From the NCBI GenBank assembly GCA_902496665.1, contig CABVBU010000006.1:1-64000 (forward strand): a DNA stretch of 64,000 nt. Direction: 5' to 3'. This DNA is from an uncultured Clostridium sp. (GTDB lineage Bacteria > Bacillota > Clostridia > Lachnospirales > Lachnospiraceae). Shown one piece after another: positions 44,353 to 53,261 of this stretch (its first letter is position 1; the number at the start of each line of letters is the position of its first letter). The position numbers and the translations under genes are program-made. Under the pieces are notes generated by a model. It was not told where the DNA came from. It was given only the letters and a program-made list of their open reading frames with translations, and did no database searches.

Positions 44353-44378
44353 GGTCAGCGCAGGGTTCCGCGCTGACC
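44353..44378. repeat. Hairpin between secA and prfB
   Basis: GGTCAGCGC-AGGGTTCC-GCGCTGACC, perfect 9-bp stem, without a T run. The GTCAGCGC arm recurs at 29579 and 50216-50223, so it may belong to a dispersed palindrome family. Read-through from secA into prfB is possible. Confidence 0.55.
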
Positions 44379-44408
44379 ATAATATCATGAATCAATTAGC
44401 AGTTGATC

Positions 44409-46985
44409 CTATGCTAACGGCTTTCTTCCGCAGCACTGTTTGTACTTCTTGCCGGATCCGCACGGACACGGATCGTTCGGGTAGATCTTCTGGGTCTGAC
44501 GTCTCTGCGGAGCTCTTGCCGCGGAATCGTCACGGTTTGTACCTGTAACCTTGGCAGCCGGCTCTCTCTCGACCTTCTCCTCTACACGGATATGGCAGAG
44601 GATACGGATCGTATCTTCACGGATCGCCGCTGTCATGTCGTCGAACATCTCATAAGCGTTCATCTTGTACTCAACCAGCGGATCACGGTTGCCGTATGCC
44701 TGTAAACCGATACCTTCGCGGAGCTGATCCATATCGTCGATATGGGACATCCACTTATTGTCGATCACCTTTAAGAGTACGACACGCTCGATCTCACGAA
44801 CCTGCTCTGCATCCGGGAATTCTGCTTCCTTGGACTCGTAGAACTTCGTCGCCATTTCTTTTAACATGTGCTTAAACTCTTCTTTGTTCATCTTGCTGAT
44901 CTCGTCTGTCAGCTCGATCGGCTTTAACGGGATGATCGGAAGGAGAAGATCGTTTAATTCCTTGAATCCCCAGTTCTCCGGAGTCTGCTCGTCGCTGACG
45001 GACATATCCACAGCGCCCTCAACGATATCGTTGAGCATCTTCATGATCAGCTCACGCATGTTCTCACCGTCAAGTACCTGGCGGCGCTCAGCGTATACGA
45101 CCTCACGCTGCTCGTTGTTGACCTCGTCGTACTTTAAGAGATTCTCGCGGATGCCGTAGTTGTTTGTCTCAATCTTCTGCTGTGCTTTCTCGATCGCGGA
45201 AGATAACATCTTGTGTTCGATCTGCTCGTTCTCCGGAACACCGAGGGCATTGAACATGCTCATTAACTTGTCGGAACCGAAGAGGCGCATCAGGTCATCC
45301 TCGAGGGAAATATAGAAGCGGGACTCACCCGGGTCTCCCTGACGTCCTGCACGTCCGCGGAGCTGGTTATCGATACGTCTGGATTCATGGCGCTCTGTAC
45401 CGATGATCTTTAAGCCGCCAAGAGCCTTTGACTCGTCGTCAAGCTTGATATCGGTACCACGGCCTGCCATGTTCGTCGCGATGGTTACCGCGCCGTGAAC
45501 ACCTGCGTCCGCTACGATCTCGGCCTCCAGCTCATGGTACTTCGCGTTTAATACTTTATGCGGAACTCCGCGCTTCTTAAGCATCTGGCTCAACATCTCA
45601 GATGTCTCGATGGTGATCGTGCCGACGAGGACCGGCTGACCTTTCTCGTGTGCCTTTACGATCTCCTCAACAACTGCGTGGAATTTCTCTTTCTTTGTCT
45701 TGTATACAGCGTCATTTAAGTCTTTACGGATAACCGGACGGTTTGTCGGGATCACGATAACGTCCATGCCATAGATATTGCGGAACTCTTTCTCCTCAGT
45801 CTGGGCTGTACCGGTCATGCCGCCTTTTTTCGCATACTTATTAAAGAAGTTCTGGAATGTGATCGTTGCGAGGGTTCTGGACTCTCTCTTAACGTTTACA
45901 TGCTCCTTCGCCTCGATGGCCTGATGGAGACCGTCGGAATAACGGCGGCCCGGCATGATACGTCCTGTGAACTCGTCGACGATCAGGACCTCATCATCCT
46001 TGACCACATAGTCCTTATCGCGGAACATGAGGTTGTGGGCGCGGAGCGCAAGGATAATGTTGTGCTGGATCTCAAGGTTCTCAGCATCGGCGAGGTTGTC
46101 GATATGGAAGAATGCCTCGACCTTCTTAACGCCCTGTTCTGTCAGGTTTACGACCTTCTCTTTCTCATTTACGATAAAATCGCCTGTCTCGGTGATCTCC
46201 TCGCCCATGATGGCGTTGAGCTTATTGAACTCGCCGGATTCCTCACCGCGGACTAACTGCTTTGCGAGGACATCGCAGACCTCATAGAGCTTTGTGGACT
46301 TTCCGCTCTGTCCGGAAATGATAAGCGGGGTTCTCGCCTCATCGATCAATACGGAGTCGACCTCATCGATGATGCAATAGTCAAGATCACGGAGTACCAT
46401 CTGCTCTTTGTAGATCGCCATATTGTCACGAAGGTAATCGAAACCGAGCTCGTTGTTTGTCACGTAAGTAATGTCGCACTGGTAAGCGGCTTTTCTCTCC
46501 TCGGAGGTCATGGAGTTTAATACTACGCCGACCTTTAAGCCGAGGAACTCATGAACCTGTCCCATCCACTCAGCATCACGTTTTGCCAGGTAGTCGTTGA
46601 CAGTTACGATCTGAACACCTTTTCCAGCCAGGGCATTTAAGTATGCCGGACAGGTAGAAACAAGAGTTTTACCTTCACCTGTCTTCATCTCAGCGATACG
46701 TCCCTGGTGAAGGACGATACCACCGATGAGCTGTACCGGGTAGTGCTCCATCTTCAAAACTCTCTTGGCCGCCTCTCTGACGGTTGCGAATGCCTCCGGC
46801 AGAATATCGTCCAGGGTCTCCCCCTGCGCGAGGCGCTCTTTGAATTTTCTTGTCTGATCTTTTAATTCTTCATCAGACATCGCCTGCATGGTCGGGCGCA
46901 GCTTTTCGATCTTGTCGACGATCGGGTAGATATACTTTAATTCCCGGTCACTGTGCGTACCAAATACTTTTTCAACAAAATTCAT
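44409..46985 (-). CDS. secA: Preprotein translocase ATPase SecA
   Basis: 858 residues from ATG 46985 (TAGGAGA upstream; the frame to 47018 is not supported). Motor of the Sec export pathway at the inner face of the membrane. Walker A EMKTGEGKTL (about residue 98), DEVDSVLIDEART box, GTDIKL and helicase motif VI QLRGRAGRQGD are present. The C-terminus ends in the zinc-binding tail CPCGSGKKYKQCC, which binds SecB-like partners or phospholipid. The length matches firmicute SecA. Confidence 0.98.
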   Translation of the reverse strand: MNFVEKVFGTHSDRELKYIYPIVDKIEKLRPTMQAMSDEELKDQTRKFKERLAQGETLDDILPEAFATVREAAKRVLKMEHYPVQLIGGIVLHQGRIAEMKTGEGKTLVSTCPAYLNALAGKGVQIVTVNDYLAKRDAEWMGQVHEFLGLKVGVVLNSMTSEERKAAYQCDITYVTNNELGFDYLRDNMAIYKEQMVLRDLDYCIIDEVDSVLIDEARTPLIISGQSGKSTKLYEVCDVLAKQLVRGEESGEFNKLNAIMGEEITETGDFIVNEKEKVVNLTEQGVKKVEAFFHIDNLADAENLEIQHNIILALRAHNLMFRDKDYVVKDDEVLIVDEFTGRIMPGRRYSDGLHQAIEAKEHVNVKRESRTLATITFQNFFNKYAKKGGMTGTAQTEEKEFRNIYGMDVIVIPTNRPVIRKDLNDAVYKTKKEKFHAVVEEIVKAHEKGQPVLVGTITIETSEMLSQMLKKRGVPHKVLNAKYHELEAEIVADAGVHGAVTIATNMAGRGTDIKLDDESKALGGLKIIGTERHESRRIDNQLRGRAGRQGDPGESRFYISLEDDLMRLFGSDKLMSMFNALGVPENEQIEHKMLSSAIEKAQQKIETNNYGIRENLLKYDEVNNEQREVVYAERRQVLDGENMRELIMKMLNDIVEGAVDMSVSDEQTPENWGFKELNDLLLPIIPLKPIELTDEISKMNKEEFKHMLKEMATKFYESKEAEFPDAEQVREIERVVLLKVIDNKWMSHIDDMDQLREGIGLQAYGNRDPLVEYKMNAYEMFDDMTAAIREDTIRILCHIRVEEKVEREPAAKVTGTNRDDSAARAPQRRQTQKIYPNDPCPCGSGKKYKQCCGRKPLA

Positions 46986-47055
46986 TCTGTTTGTTCTCCT
47001 ACATAAATAAATATACACATGCAGCTGTTGTCCCTATTGCGCCCGGCACCTGAAG

Positions 47056-47628
47056 TTATCCACGGATGCGCGGTGCGGCAAACACCGGAGTCTGCTCTTT
47101 ATCCACAGGATACCGGGCTTGTCTCCTATTTAGACTGCTGCATACAAGTTTCTATTTTTAATCATTTTTGATCTCCGATGTTCCGTCTGGCGGATATTTC
47201 TGCATAACCGCATACGTCTGCATCGTACAATCCTTAATATTTTAACACCTTCCGGGGTTTTATTCAATGACTTCCTGTAATTTTAACATTTCGTACATAA
47301 ATCCTTGCGGGAATCGTCGTCTGACCATTGATTCTGCTGTTTTGTCTGCAGCTTTTTTCTCTAAATTTTTCGACAATTCCATTTCTTTCTTCTTCGACGC
47401 GTTCCCTCATCACTCTCTCTGCCTCTCCACTGTCCCCGCCTATTTCCCACTCTTCCTGTCGCTTTTTCCCTTTAAATGTACAACTTGCACAAACCATACA
47501 TTCGATTTAACAGTTATCCACTTTATCCACATTAATCCACCAAAACTATGTGGAAAGTTGTCCACCTCGAAAAATGCCGATTTCACGCCATTTCGCAGTT
47601 ATACACCAAGTTATCCACATTATCCACA
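47056..47628. promoter_or_regulatory. DnaA-box cluster between secA and hpf
   Basis: Perfect TTATCCACA boxes at 47099-47107, 47523-47531, 47611-47619 and 47620-47628. Near matches: TTATCCACG 47056, TTATCCACT 47514, TAATCCACC 47533, TTGTCCACC 47558, TTATACACC 47599 and, on the minus strand, TGTGGAAAG 47549. Six of the right-hand sites are direct repeats within 115 bp, and the 47650-47850 flank is AT-rich. No dnaA, dnaN or rpmH is near, so this is probably not oriC but a DnaA-binding regulatory or titration site. Confidence 0.7.
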
Positions 47629-47825
47629 AGTTTTTTCCTCCCCATCGGTGGATTTTACGGTTCCTTAATATTTGTTTTATTTTTGTGAACATCTTATAAA
47701 ATTTACATTTCCGACAACTTTTTTGCCTGATCCCATTGACAAACCGGGAAGGCTTCATATAGTTTTTGAGCTTTTATACACCTTTTTTTACCTTTTTAAA
47801 TTTTCTCATTTTTCATGTATTTTGG

Positions 47826-47854
47826 TTGTCTTTTACAGAATTTTGTGTTATACT
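47826..47854 (+). promoter_or_regulatory. hpf promoter
   Basis: TTGTCT (47826-47831), 17 bp, TATACT (47849-47854), 30 nt before the start codon; AAAGGAG precedes the ATG. Confidence 0.65.
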
Positions 47855-47884
47855 TAAGTCATCCCAAACAAAGGAGTTGATTTT

Positions 47885-48412
47885 ATGCGTTACACGATCA
47901 GCGGAAAAAATATCAACATTACACCAGGCTTAAAAGATGCCGTGGAAAGTAAATTAGGAAAACTGGAGCGCTATTTTTCTCCTGATACTGAAGTACAGGT
48001 AACATTGAGCGTAGAGAAAGGACGACAGAAAATAGAGGTTACAATTCCTGTTAAAGGCAGCATTATCCGAGCTGAGCAGGATTCCAACGATATGTATGTA
48101 TCTGTTGATCTCGTTGAAGAAATTATCGAGCGTCAGATCAAGAAATATAAGACAAAGATCGTTGACAAAAAACAGAACGCCTTAGCATTTAACGAAGCCT
48201 TCCTTCAGGAAGAATCCGAGCCGGAAGAGACCGTTAATATCGTAAAGACAAAACGTTTCGCAATGAAACCGATGGATGCCGAGGAGGCCTGCGTACAGAT
48301 GGAACTCTTAGGACACAACTTCTTTATGTTCCTCAACGCTGATACAAACGAAGTCAATGTCGTTTATAAGAGAAAAGGAAACTCTTACGGACTCATTGAG
48401 CCGGAGTTCTAA
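47885..48412 (+). CDS. hpf: Ribosome hibernation promoting factor (long HPF)
   Basis: 175 residues. N-terminal RaiA/HPF domain (residues 1-100; MRYTISGKNINITPGLKDAVESKL) that blocks the decoding channel of idle ribosomes, a linker, and the C-terminal dimerisation domain (about 118-175; VKTKRFAMKPMDAEEACVQME) that joins two 70S particles to 100S dimers. This is the long form usual in Gram-positives. In Bacillus hpf, secA and prfB lie in one direction; here hpf is divergent from secA-prfB. Confidence 0.96.
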   Translation: MRYTISGKNINITPGLKDAVESKLGKLERYFSPDTEVQVTLSVEKGRQKIEVTIPVKGSIIRAEQDSNDMYVSVDLVEEIIERQIKKYKTKIVDKKQNALAFNEAFLQEESEPEETVNIVKTKRFAMKPMDAEEACVQMELLGHNFFMFLNADTNEVNVVYKRKGNSYGLIEPEF

Positions 48413-48501
48413 AGAATTCTGAAACTTAATAAGAATGAATAGCCGGGCGGCAGCGCTGATGTGGGAAACCGCACAGCGACTGAAATGCCGGCAGCAGAAA
48501 T

Positions 48502-48545
48502 ACAGGCGGTACTTGATTTTAGATTAAGTACCGCCTGTTTATTAT
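48502..48545 (+). terminator. hpf terminator
   Basis: ACAGGCGGTACTT...AAGTACCGCCTGT, 13-bp stem, then TTATTATG. Lies between the convergent hpf and sdaAA. Confidence 0.82.
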
Positions 48546-48584
48546 GTTTAGATGCCCTTTATCGGTTATCAACTATTCTTTTCT

Positions 48585-49469
48585 TCATTTTTGGGTCTGC
48601 TTCGCACATGCCGCGCAAGCCTCACATGCGCTCTTTGCGACCGCCATACCGCCCATGGAAGTCTCCCTGAGTTCTGACGGAATCGACCGCCCCACCGCGT
48701 ACATGACACCGATGGTCTCGTCGATCGGGGTGATACTCTTGATTCCCGCCATAGAAAGTTCCGCGGAGATCAGGGCATTTGACGCCCCCATGGCATTCCG
48801 GTTCTGACATGGATTTTCCACAAGTCCTCCGATGGGATCACAAACAAGTCCCAGAATATTCACGATCGCGAAGGATGCCGCGTCGAGACACTGTGCCGGT
48901 GTTCCGCCGAAAAGCTCCACAGCCGCTGACGCTGCCATGGCACTGGCCGCTCCCACCTCCGCCTGACATCCACCCTCTGCTCCGGCTGTCGTGGCGTTTC
49001 TCGTAATGAGGTATCCCACTGCCGCCGCGTTAAATAACGCCTGGCAGATCTCCTCATCCGTAAATCCGTAGTTTTCCTGCAGGGAACAGCAGACTCCCGG
49101 AATTACACCAGAAGAACCAGCCGTCGGTGCCGCAACGATAAGTCCCATGGACGCGTTGACCTCAAGAACGCCCACCGCATAGGCGATCGCCTTTGAAACC
49201 ACATCCCCGCAGAGATTCTTCTTATTTTCCCTCAGCGTGTGGAGCTTTCTGCTCTCCCCGCCGATCATGCCGCCCATGCTGACGATATTTTCTTTTAACG
49301 GCTTCTTCGCCGACGCCTGCATGATGGACCAGGCTTTCTTCATCTTCGCTTTTGTCTTCTCCGGATCCTGCTCCAGAAACGTGGTTTCCCGCCCGAACAT
49401 AGCCTCGGAGATCTTTTTATTTTCCTTTTCGCAGTACTCTAAAAGCTCTGCACCATTCGTAAAATTCAT
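48585..49469 (-). CDS. sdaAA: L-serine dehydratase, alpha subunit
   Basis: 294 residues. Iron-sulfur enzyme that deaminates serine to pyruvate. Cysteines in PGVCCSLQ, GLVCDPIGGLVENPCQNRNA serve the 4Fe-4S cluster; the motif PTAGSSGVIPGV and AEGGCQAEVG are conserved. It follows sdaAB by 14 nt in one operon and ends in a Cys-rich CEACAACAKQ tail. Confidence 0.95.
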   Translation of the reverse strand: MNFTNGAELLEYCEKENKKISEAMFGRETTFLEQDPEKTKAKMKKAWSIMQASAKKPLKENIVSMGGMIGGESRKLHTLRENKKNLCGDVVSKAIAYAVGVLEVNASMGLIVAAPTAGSSGVIPGVCCSLQENYGFTDEEICQALFNAAAVGYLITRNATTAGAEGGCQAEVGAASAMAASAAVELFGGTPAQCLDAASFAIVNILGLVCDPIGGLVENPCQNRNAMGASNALISAELSMAGIKSITPIDETIGVMYAVGRSIPSELRETSMGGMAVAKSACEACAACAKQTQK

Positions 49470-49483
49470 CGTTTCTCCTCCCC

Positions 49484-50161
49484 TCAGTCCAGATCGATCG
49501 CCGGTACCAGAAGTACATTTTTCACAGCCTCAAAGCCCCGCAGCGCGTTAATCACCTGGCTGGTGACCATGGTATCCACCTCGATGATCGCGTAGGCCAT
49601 CTTGCCCTTGCTCTCGCGGTAGAGGCGCAGGGAACCGATATTTAAGTCGTAAGCACTCAAAACAGCTGTCACGAACGCCAGCGTACCCTTTTTGTCGATG
49701 TGCTGGACAACGATGGTGCTGTAATTTCCGGTAAGGTCAACATCGACGCCGTTTAACCGCGTGATGACTGCATTTCCGCCGCCAATGGACTTTCCGCGCA
49801 GGGACATCTCATTTCCATTTTCGTCCTTTACATAGATGTCCACCGTATTCGGATAGATCTCCTTATCTGTGAAGTTTTCCTCGAAGGTAAAGTCAAGTCC
49901 TGCCTCTTTCGCGTACTCAAAGGAATCGCGGATTCTTTCATCATCCGGGTGATATCCAAGGATTCCGCCGACTAATGCACGGTCTGTTCCGTGTCCATGG
50001 TAGGTACGGGCGAAGGATCCGTAAAGCACAAAGCGCACCGCCGCCGGCTTCTCCACCATTTTTCCGGCAATAAAAGCGATCCTCAGTGCCCCTGCCGTGT
50101 GTGAGCTTGACGGTCCGATCATGTTCGGTCCCAGAATGTCGAACGTTCCGATCTCATTCAT
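49484..50161 (-). CDS. sdaAB: L-serine dehydratase, beta subunit
   Basis: 225 residues from ATG 50161 (GAGGA about 10 nt upstream; the frame to 50215 is not supported). Begins GTFDILGPNMIGPSSSHTAGALR, the signature of the family, and ends in an ACT domain (about residues 150-225; VVQHIDKKGTLAFVTAVLSAY). Partner of sdaAA. Serine breakdown supplies pyruvate and ammonia. Confidence 0.95.
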   Translation of the reverse strand: MNEIGTFDILGPNMIGPSSSHTAGALRIAFIAGKMVEKPAAVRFVLYGSFARTYHGHGTDRALVGGILGYHPDDERIRDSFEYAKEAGLDFTFEENFTDKEIYPNTVDIYVKDENGNEMSLRGKSIGGGNAVITRLNGVDVDLTGNYSTIVVQHIDKKGTLAFVTAVLSAYDLNIGSLRLYRESKGKMAYAIIEVDTMVTSQVINALRGFEAVKNVLLVPAIDLD

Positions 50162-50194
50162 ACGTGTTTCCTCACTTTTACATATTGTATTTTG

Positions 50195-50228
50195 TTGTTC
50201 CGCAGGTCTGCGCACCTGCCGCGCTGAC
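50195..50228. repeat. Repeat A-like palindrome in the sdaAB leader
   Basis: CCGCAGGTCTGCGCACCTGCCGCGCTGAC. GCAGGT-GCGCAG-ACCTGC is an inverted repeat and shares GCGCAGACCTGC (reverse complement) with 2572-2584. Confidence 0.5.
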
Positions 50229-50289
50229 TATAAAAACATAAGCTGAAAGGCAAAAATTCCTATCTAAAATGAATTTTTACATACAACTT

Positions 50290-50401
50290 TAAAGGCACTG
50301 AGAAGTTATATCTTCTGCCTTCATATTTTGGATTTTACACACTGCACTATTTCTTATTATACACAATAAGGAGCTGTTTTTCCACAGCTCCTTATTTTTT
50401 C
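50290..50401 (+). ncRNA. Candidate small RNA with intrinsic terminator
   Basis: Plus strand. A bulged hairpin AAGGC..AGAAG/CTTCT.GCCTT (50292-50321) is followed by AATAAGGAGCTGT-TTTTCC-ACAGCTCCTTATT (50365-50396), a perfect 13-bp stem with a T run to 50401. No plus-strand coding gene precedes it. No convincing promoter was found, so it could also be an inefficient terminator for nlpC read the other way. Low confidence. Confidence 0.35.
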
Positions 50402-50498
50402 TTTATGATCTTTTCTTTTATCTTTTGCCCGGTTATCCTGAAGATCAATGGACATCTGCTGCTGGAACAGATTGCTGCATAATAAATTCCTGCAGCTC

Positions 50499-51821
50499 TT
50501 AATCTAAGAATGTAACCGCTTTCGCCGGAGTACGGTAGTACGCCGTGGAGATGATAATACCTGTCTTTGATGTGCTGGCGTGGATGATCTTTCCGTCTCC
50601 GATGTAGAGGGCAACGTGGTTGATCGTCTTTCCGCTTGCGTAGAATAACAGATCGCCCGGCTGGATCTGGTCGAGGGAGATTTCCTTGCCGTTTGCCGCC
50701 TGGTCTCTTGAGGTACGTCCGGTCGTCACACCGAAATGCTCAAAGATACGCATCGTAAATCCGGAACAGTCAGCTCCGTTCGTTAAGCTTGTCCCACCGT
50801 ATACATACGGATTGCCAAGGAACTGTTTCGCATATGCAACGATCGCGGTGCGGACTGCGGAATTGTAGACTGCGCTTCCCGGACCGTTCTGGGTACTCTG
50901 ATATGAGCCGGAGGTTCCTGTGCTGCTACCGGTGGAAGTTCCGCTTCCGCCGGGGCCTGCAGTACTGCCGGTATCCTGATTTCCGGTATTCTGGCTTGTG
51001 CCGGTCTGGATGCTCTGGCTGCCCTGACTATTCTGTTCTTTCGTCGTTCCGTTATCCGCGTTCGGATTCTGGGCAATCATTCCGATCGTGGAGGACGGGG
51101 TGTCCTTATTTGCAGACGCAGTCTCCTGTCCTGCTTCTTTCTTTAACGCTTCGACCTTCGCGATAGCGTCCTCCGCCTCTTTCCTGATCCTCGCGTCCTC
51201 TTCCGCTTTCTGGCGCTCTTCCTCGACGCTCACGGCCTGCTTGAACTCCACGCGCTGGGTGACATAATCTTTATGTACATATCCGCTCAGGGATTCATCG
51301 ACCTGGATCTCGATAAAGTCTCCCTCTTCCTTCACTTCCAGATACTCGGCATCTTTGGAAAGTGTGGTGAGGATCGCGCTGTCGGTACTCGGCTGCTCAC
51401 GGAGTCTTAGGCTGTCGGCGCTTACCGTTACATAAACAGTACCTATGTTCTTTGCAATCTTCTCCGCGTCTGCACCGGTGATGAAATATTCAGATTTTAT
51501 GTAACCGGTCACGTTACCGGACTTGATCTGGTACCAGGTTCCACCTTCGCCATCCACCGTAGCTAAGATCGTCGCAGCGCAGTTATTGTAGATCTTGCCG
51601 ACGATACTGCTGGAGGTGTTCGCCTCGGAACGGATATTTACATAGTTGCTGACGTGGGAGATTGCCACGTTGTCATAAGCCGACTGTTTATTTCCGACGG
51701 TGGTAAGTCCTGTTCTCTCACTTACCTGCACCGAAAGTGTTTCCGCCGCATAAGCAGCCTGCGGCATCATGAGCGCCACGCTCAGACCGCAGACCGCGAT
51801 GATTCTTCCTGCTCTGTTCAT
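50499..51821 (-). CDS. Secreted SH3/NlpC-P60 peptidoglycan endopeptidase
   Basis: 440 residues. Signal peptide ending AAYA|AE near residue 25. Two bacterial SH3 domains (about 50-115 and 125-190; VNIRSEANTSSSIVGKI and LRLREQPSTDSAIL), a charged coiled-coil stretch (about 200-230), a Gly/Ser/Thr/Gln-rich linker (about 240-315) and a C-terminal NlpC/P60 domain with catalytic Cys352 (ADCSGFTM), His402 (INHVALYIG) and His414. Cuts gamma-D-Glu-diamino acid bonds in wall peptides during growth or separation. Downstream of trxB on the same strand, 70 nt apart. Confidence 0.93.
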   Translation of the reverse strand: MNRAGRIIAVCGLSVALMMPQAAYAAETLSVQVSERTGLTTVGNKQSAYDNVAISHVSNYVNIRSEANTSSSIVGKIYNNCAATILATVDGEGGTWYQIKSGNVTGYIKSEYFITGADAEKIAKNIGTVYVTVSADSLRLREQPSTDSAILTTLSKDAEYLEVKEEGDFIEIQVDESLSGYVHKDYVTQRVEFKQAVSVEEERQKAEEDARIRKEAEDAIAKVEALKKEAGQETASANKDTPSSTIGMIAQNPNADNGTTKEQNSQGSQSIQTGTSQNTGNQDTGSTAGPGGSGTSTGSSTGTSGSYQSTQNGPGSAVYNSAVRTAIVAYAKQFLGNPYVYGGTSLTNGADCSGFTMRIFEHFGVTTGRTSRDQAANGKEISLDQIQPGDLLFYASGKTINHVALYIGDGKIIHASTSKTGIIISTAYYRTPAKAVTFLD

Positions 51822-51857
51822 AGATTGTTTTTTCTCCTGTCTATCTGCTGCCGCTGC

Positions 51858-51890
51858 CGTATCATACGGAATTTTCAGTTCAGAGAATTC
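51858..51890. repeat. Short dispersed repeat B
   Basis: CCGTATCATACGG inverted repeat followed by AATTTTCAGTTC. TACGGAATTTTCAGTTC (51865-51881) is identical to 37281-37297, and the flanks also align. Confidence 0.5.
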
Positions 51891-52871
51891 CTACTCTATA
51901 CCGTACAGGTACTGTTCTACAGACGCAACGCAATTTGCCCCGTCTGCCACTGCCGTAACGATCTGGCGGAGCGCCTTTGTACGGACGTCTCCTGCCGCGA
52001 AGATTCCCGGAACATTCGTCTTTCCGTCCTCCCCGGCCGCAATATATCCTGCCGGATCCATATCTACGGATCCCTTAAATTCTTCGCTGTTCGGGGTGAT
52101 TCCCACCGCGACGAACACACCGTCCACAACTAGGTCTCTCTTTTCCCCAGTCTTTTTATTGAGAAGCTTCAGTGTCTCCACCTTCTCCGCTCCGCAGATC
52201 TCCTCCGGCACAGTATCCCAGAGAATTTCCACGTTCGGAAGCTCCATAAGCCGCTTCTGCAGGCTCTTTGCACCGCGGAATTCGTCTCTCCTGTGGATCA
52301 CATAGACCCTCTCGCAGAGTCTTGCAAGAAAGATCGCATCCTCAAGGGCAACATCACCGCCGCCGATCACCGCCGTTATTTTTTTCCGGAAGAACGCGCC
52401 GTCGCAGGTCGCGCAGTAGGAAACACCTTTTCCGGTAAATTCTGCCTCGCCTGGGATCCCAAGCTTTCTGTGGTGCGCGCCAGAAGCGATGATGACTGCT
52501 TTCGCGAGCCTCATCTCCTTTTTGCCCACTACCTGACGGATCACAGGCGGGTGTCCCGCTCCCGCTTCTGCCGCCTCTAAGACTTCGTTCTCTTCCGCAA
52601 GGTCCGCGTCCTCAATTTTTAAAACCGTGTCCTTCGCAAACTCCACGCCCAGCTTATCGGCATGTTCCCGGAATTTCATTCCCAGGTCAAAGCCGCCGAT
52701 CCCTGGAAGACCGGCATAATTATCTACCTCATATGTCGTAAGCACCTGTCCGCCGCTCATCATCTCTTTTTCGATCACGAGGGTCTTTAATTCCGCGCGT
52801 TTCGCGTAGATCGCAGCCCCGAGTCCCGCCGGACCGGAACCGATAATGATCAAGTCATAGATCTGTTCCAT
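51891..52871 (-). CDS. trxB: Thioredoxin reductase-like flavoprotein
   Basis: 326 residues. FAD-binding GSGPAGLGAAIYA (residues 11-23), redox pair Cys153/Cys156 in YCATCDGAFF, NADPH motif GGGDVALEDA and C-terminal FAAGDVRTK. Reduces thioredoxin or a related small protein with NADPH. A hydrophilic insertion at about residues 90-118 (DLAEENEVLEAAEAGAG) is longer than in E. coli TrxB. Promoter on the minus strand TTGTAT-18-TATACT at about 52956-52985. Confidence 0.92.
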   Translation of the reverse strand: MEQIYDLIIIGSGPAGLGAAIYAKRAELKTLVIEKEMMSGGQVLTTYEVDNYAGLPGIGGFDLGMKFREHADKLGVEFAKDTVLKIEDADLAEENEVLEAAEAGAGHPPVIRQVVGKKEMRLAKAVIIASGAHHRKLGIPGEAEFTGKGVSYCATCDGAFFRKKITAVIGGGDVALEDAIFLARLCERVYVIHRRDEFRGAKSLQKRLMELPNVEILWDTVPEEICGAEKVETLKLLNKKTGEKRDLVVDGVFVAVGITPNSEEFKGSVDMDPAGYIAAGEDGKTNVPGIFAAGDVRTKALRQIVTAVADGANCVASVEQYLYGIE

Positions 52872-53073
52872 GATGCCTCCAATCTCAGTGTTTACACCAG
52901 TTACCCATCGTCTGCTGCCCGCACCACGCGGTCATCAGCACACAATGCGGCTTTTATAGTATAGCACCATACATATCTATTATACAATCAGTTTTCTCGG
53001 AATTTAAGTGGCATTCCTGTGGCAAAATTTACCTGAAATTTTTCTAAGGTTACCCCGATCTATAGCTCTGCCC

Positions 53074-53110
53074 CATTCCACTTTTGAATCATTTCATTCC
53101 ACCTTTCAAT
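53074..53110. promoter_or_regulatory. Direct repeat upstream of the aconitase gene
   Basis: CATTCCACTTTTGAAT (53074-53089) and CATTCCACCTTTCAAT (53095-53110), 14 of 16 identical, start to start 21 bp, i.e. on the same face of the helix. A -10-like TATGAT follows near 53135. Candidate operator for one of the LysR proteins encoded downstream. Confidence 0.55.
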
Positions 53111-53261
53111 TTTATTTTTCCCGCCGCCGATGCTATGATAAAACCAGATCAAAGATTCCTAACCACAAAAAGATTCCGTTATCCGGCAGTTCCGGATGAA
53201 GCAAAGATAAACAGCAGCCACGCCGCTGCAAAACCGCTAAATTCATTATGGAGGTTCCAAC

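Noticed and set aside
47267..47668. 133-residue plus-strand ORF in the DnaA-box region
   Set aside because: Phe/Ser/Pro/His-rich, no ribosome site, spans the box array; better explained as non-coding.
46986..47884. Chromosomal origin oriC
   Set aside because: The boxes fit, but dnaA, dnaN, recF, rpmH and the par genes are absent on both sides; kept as a DnaA-binding region only.
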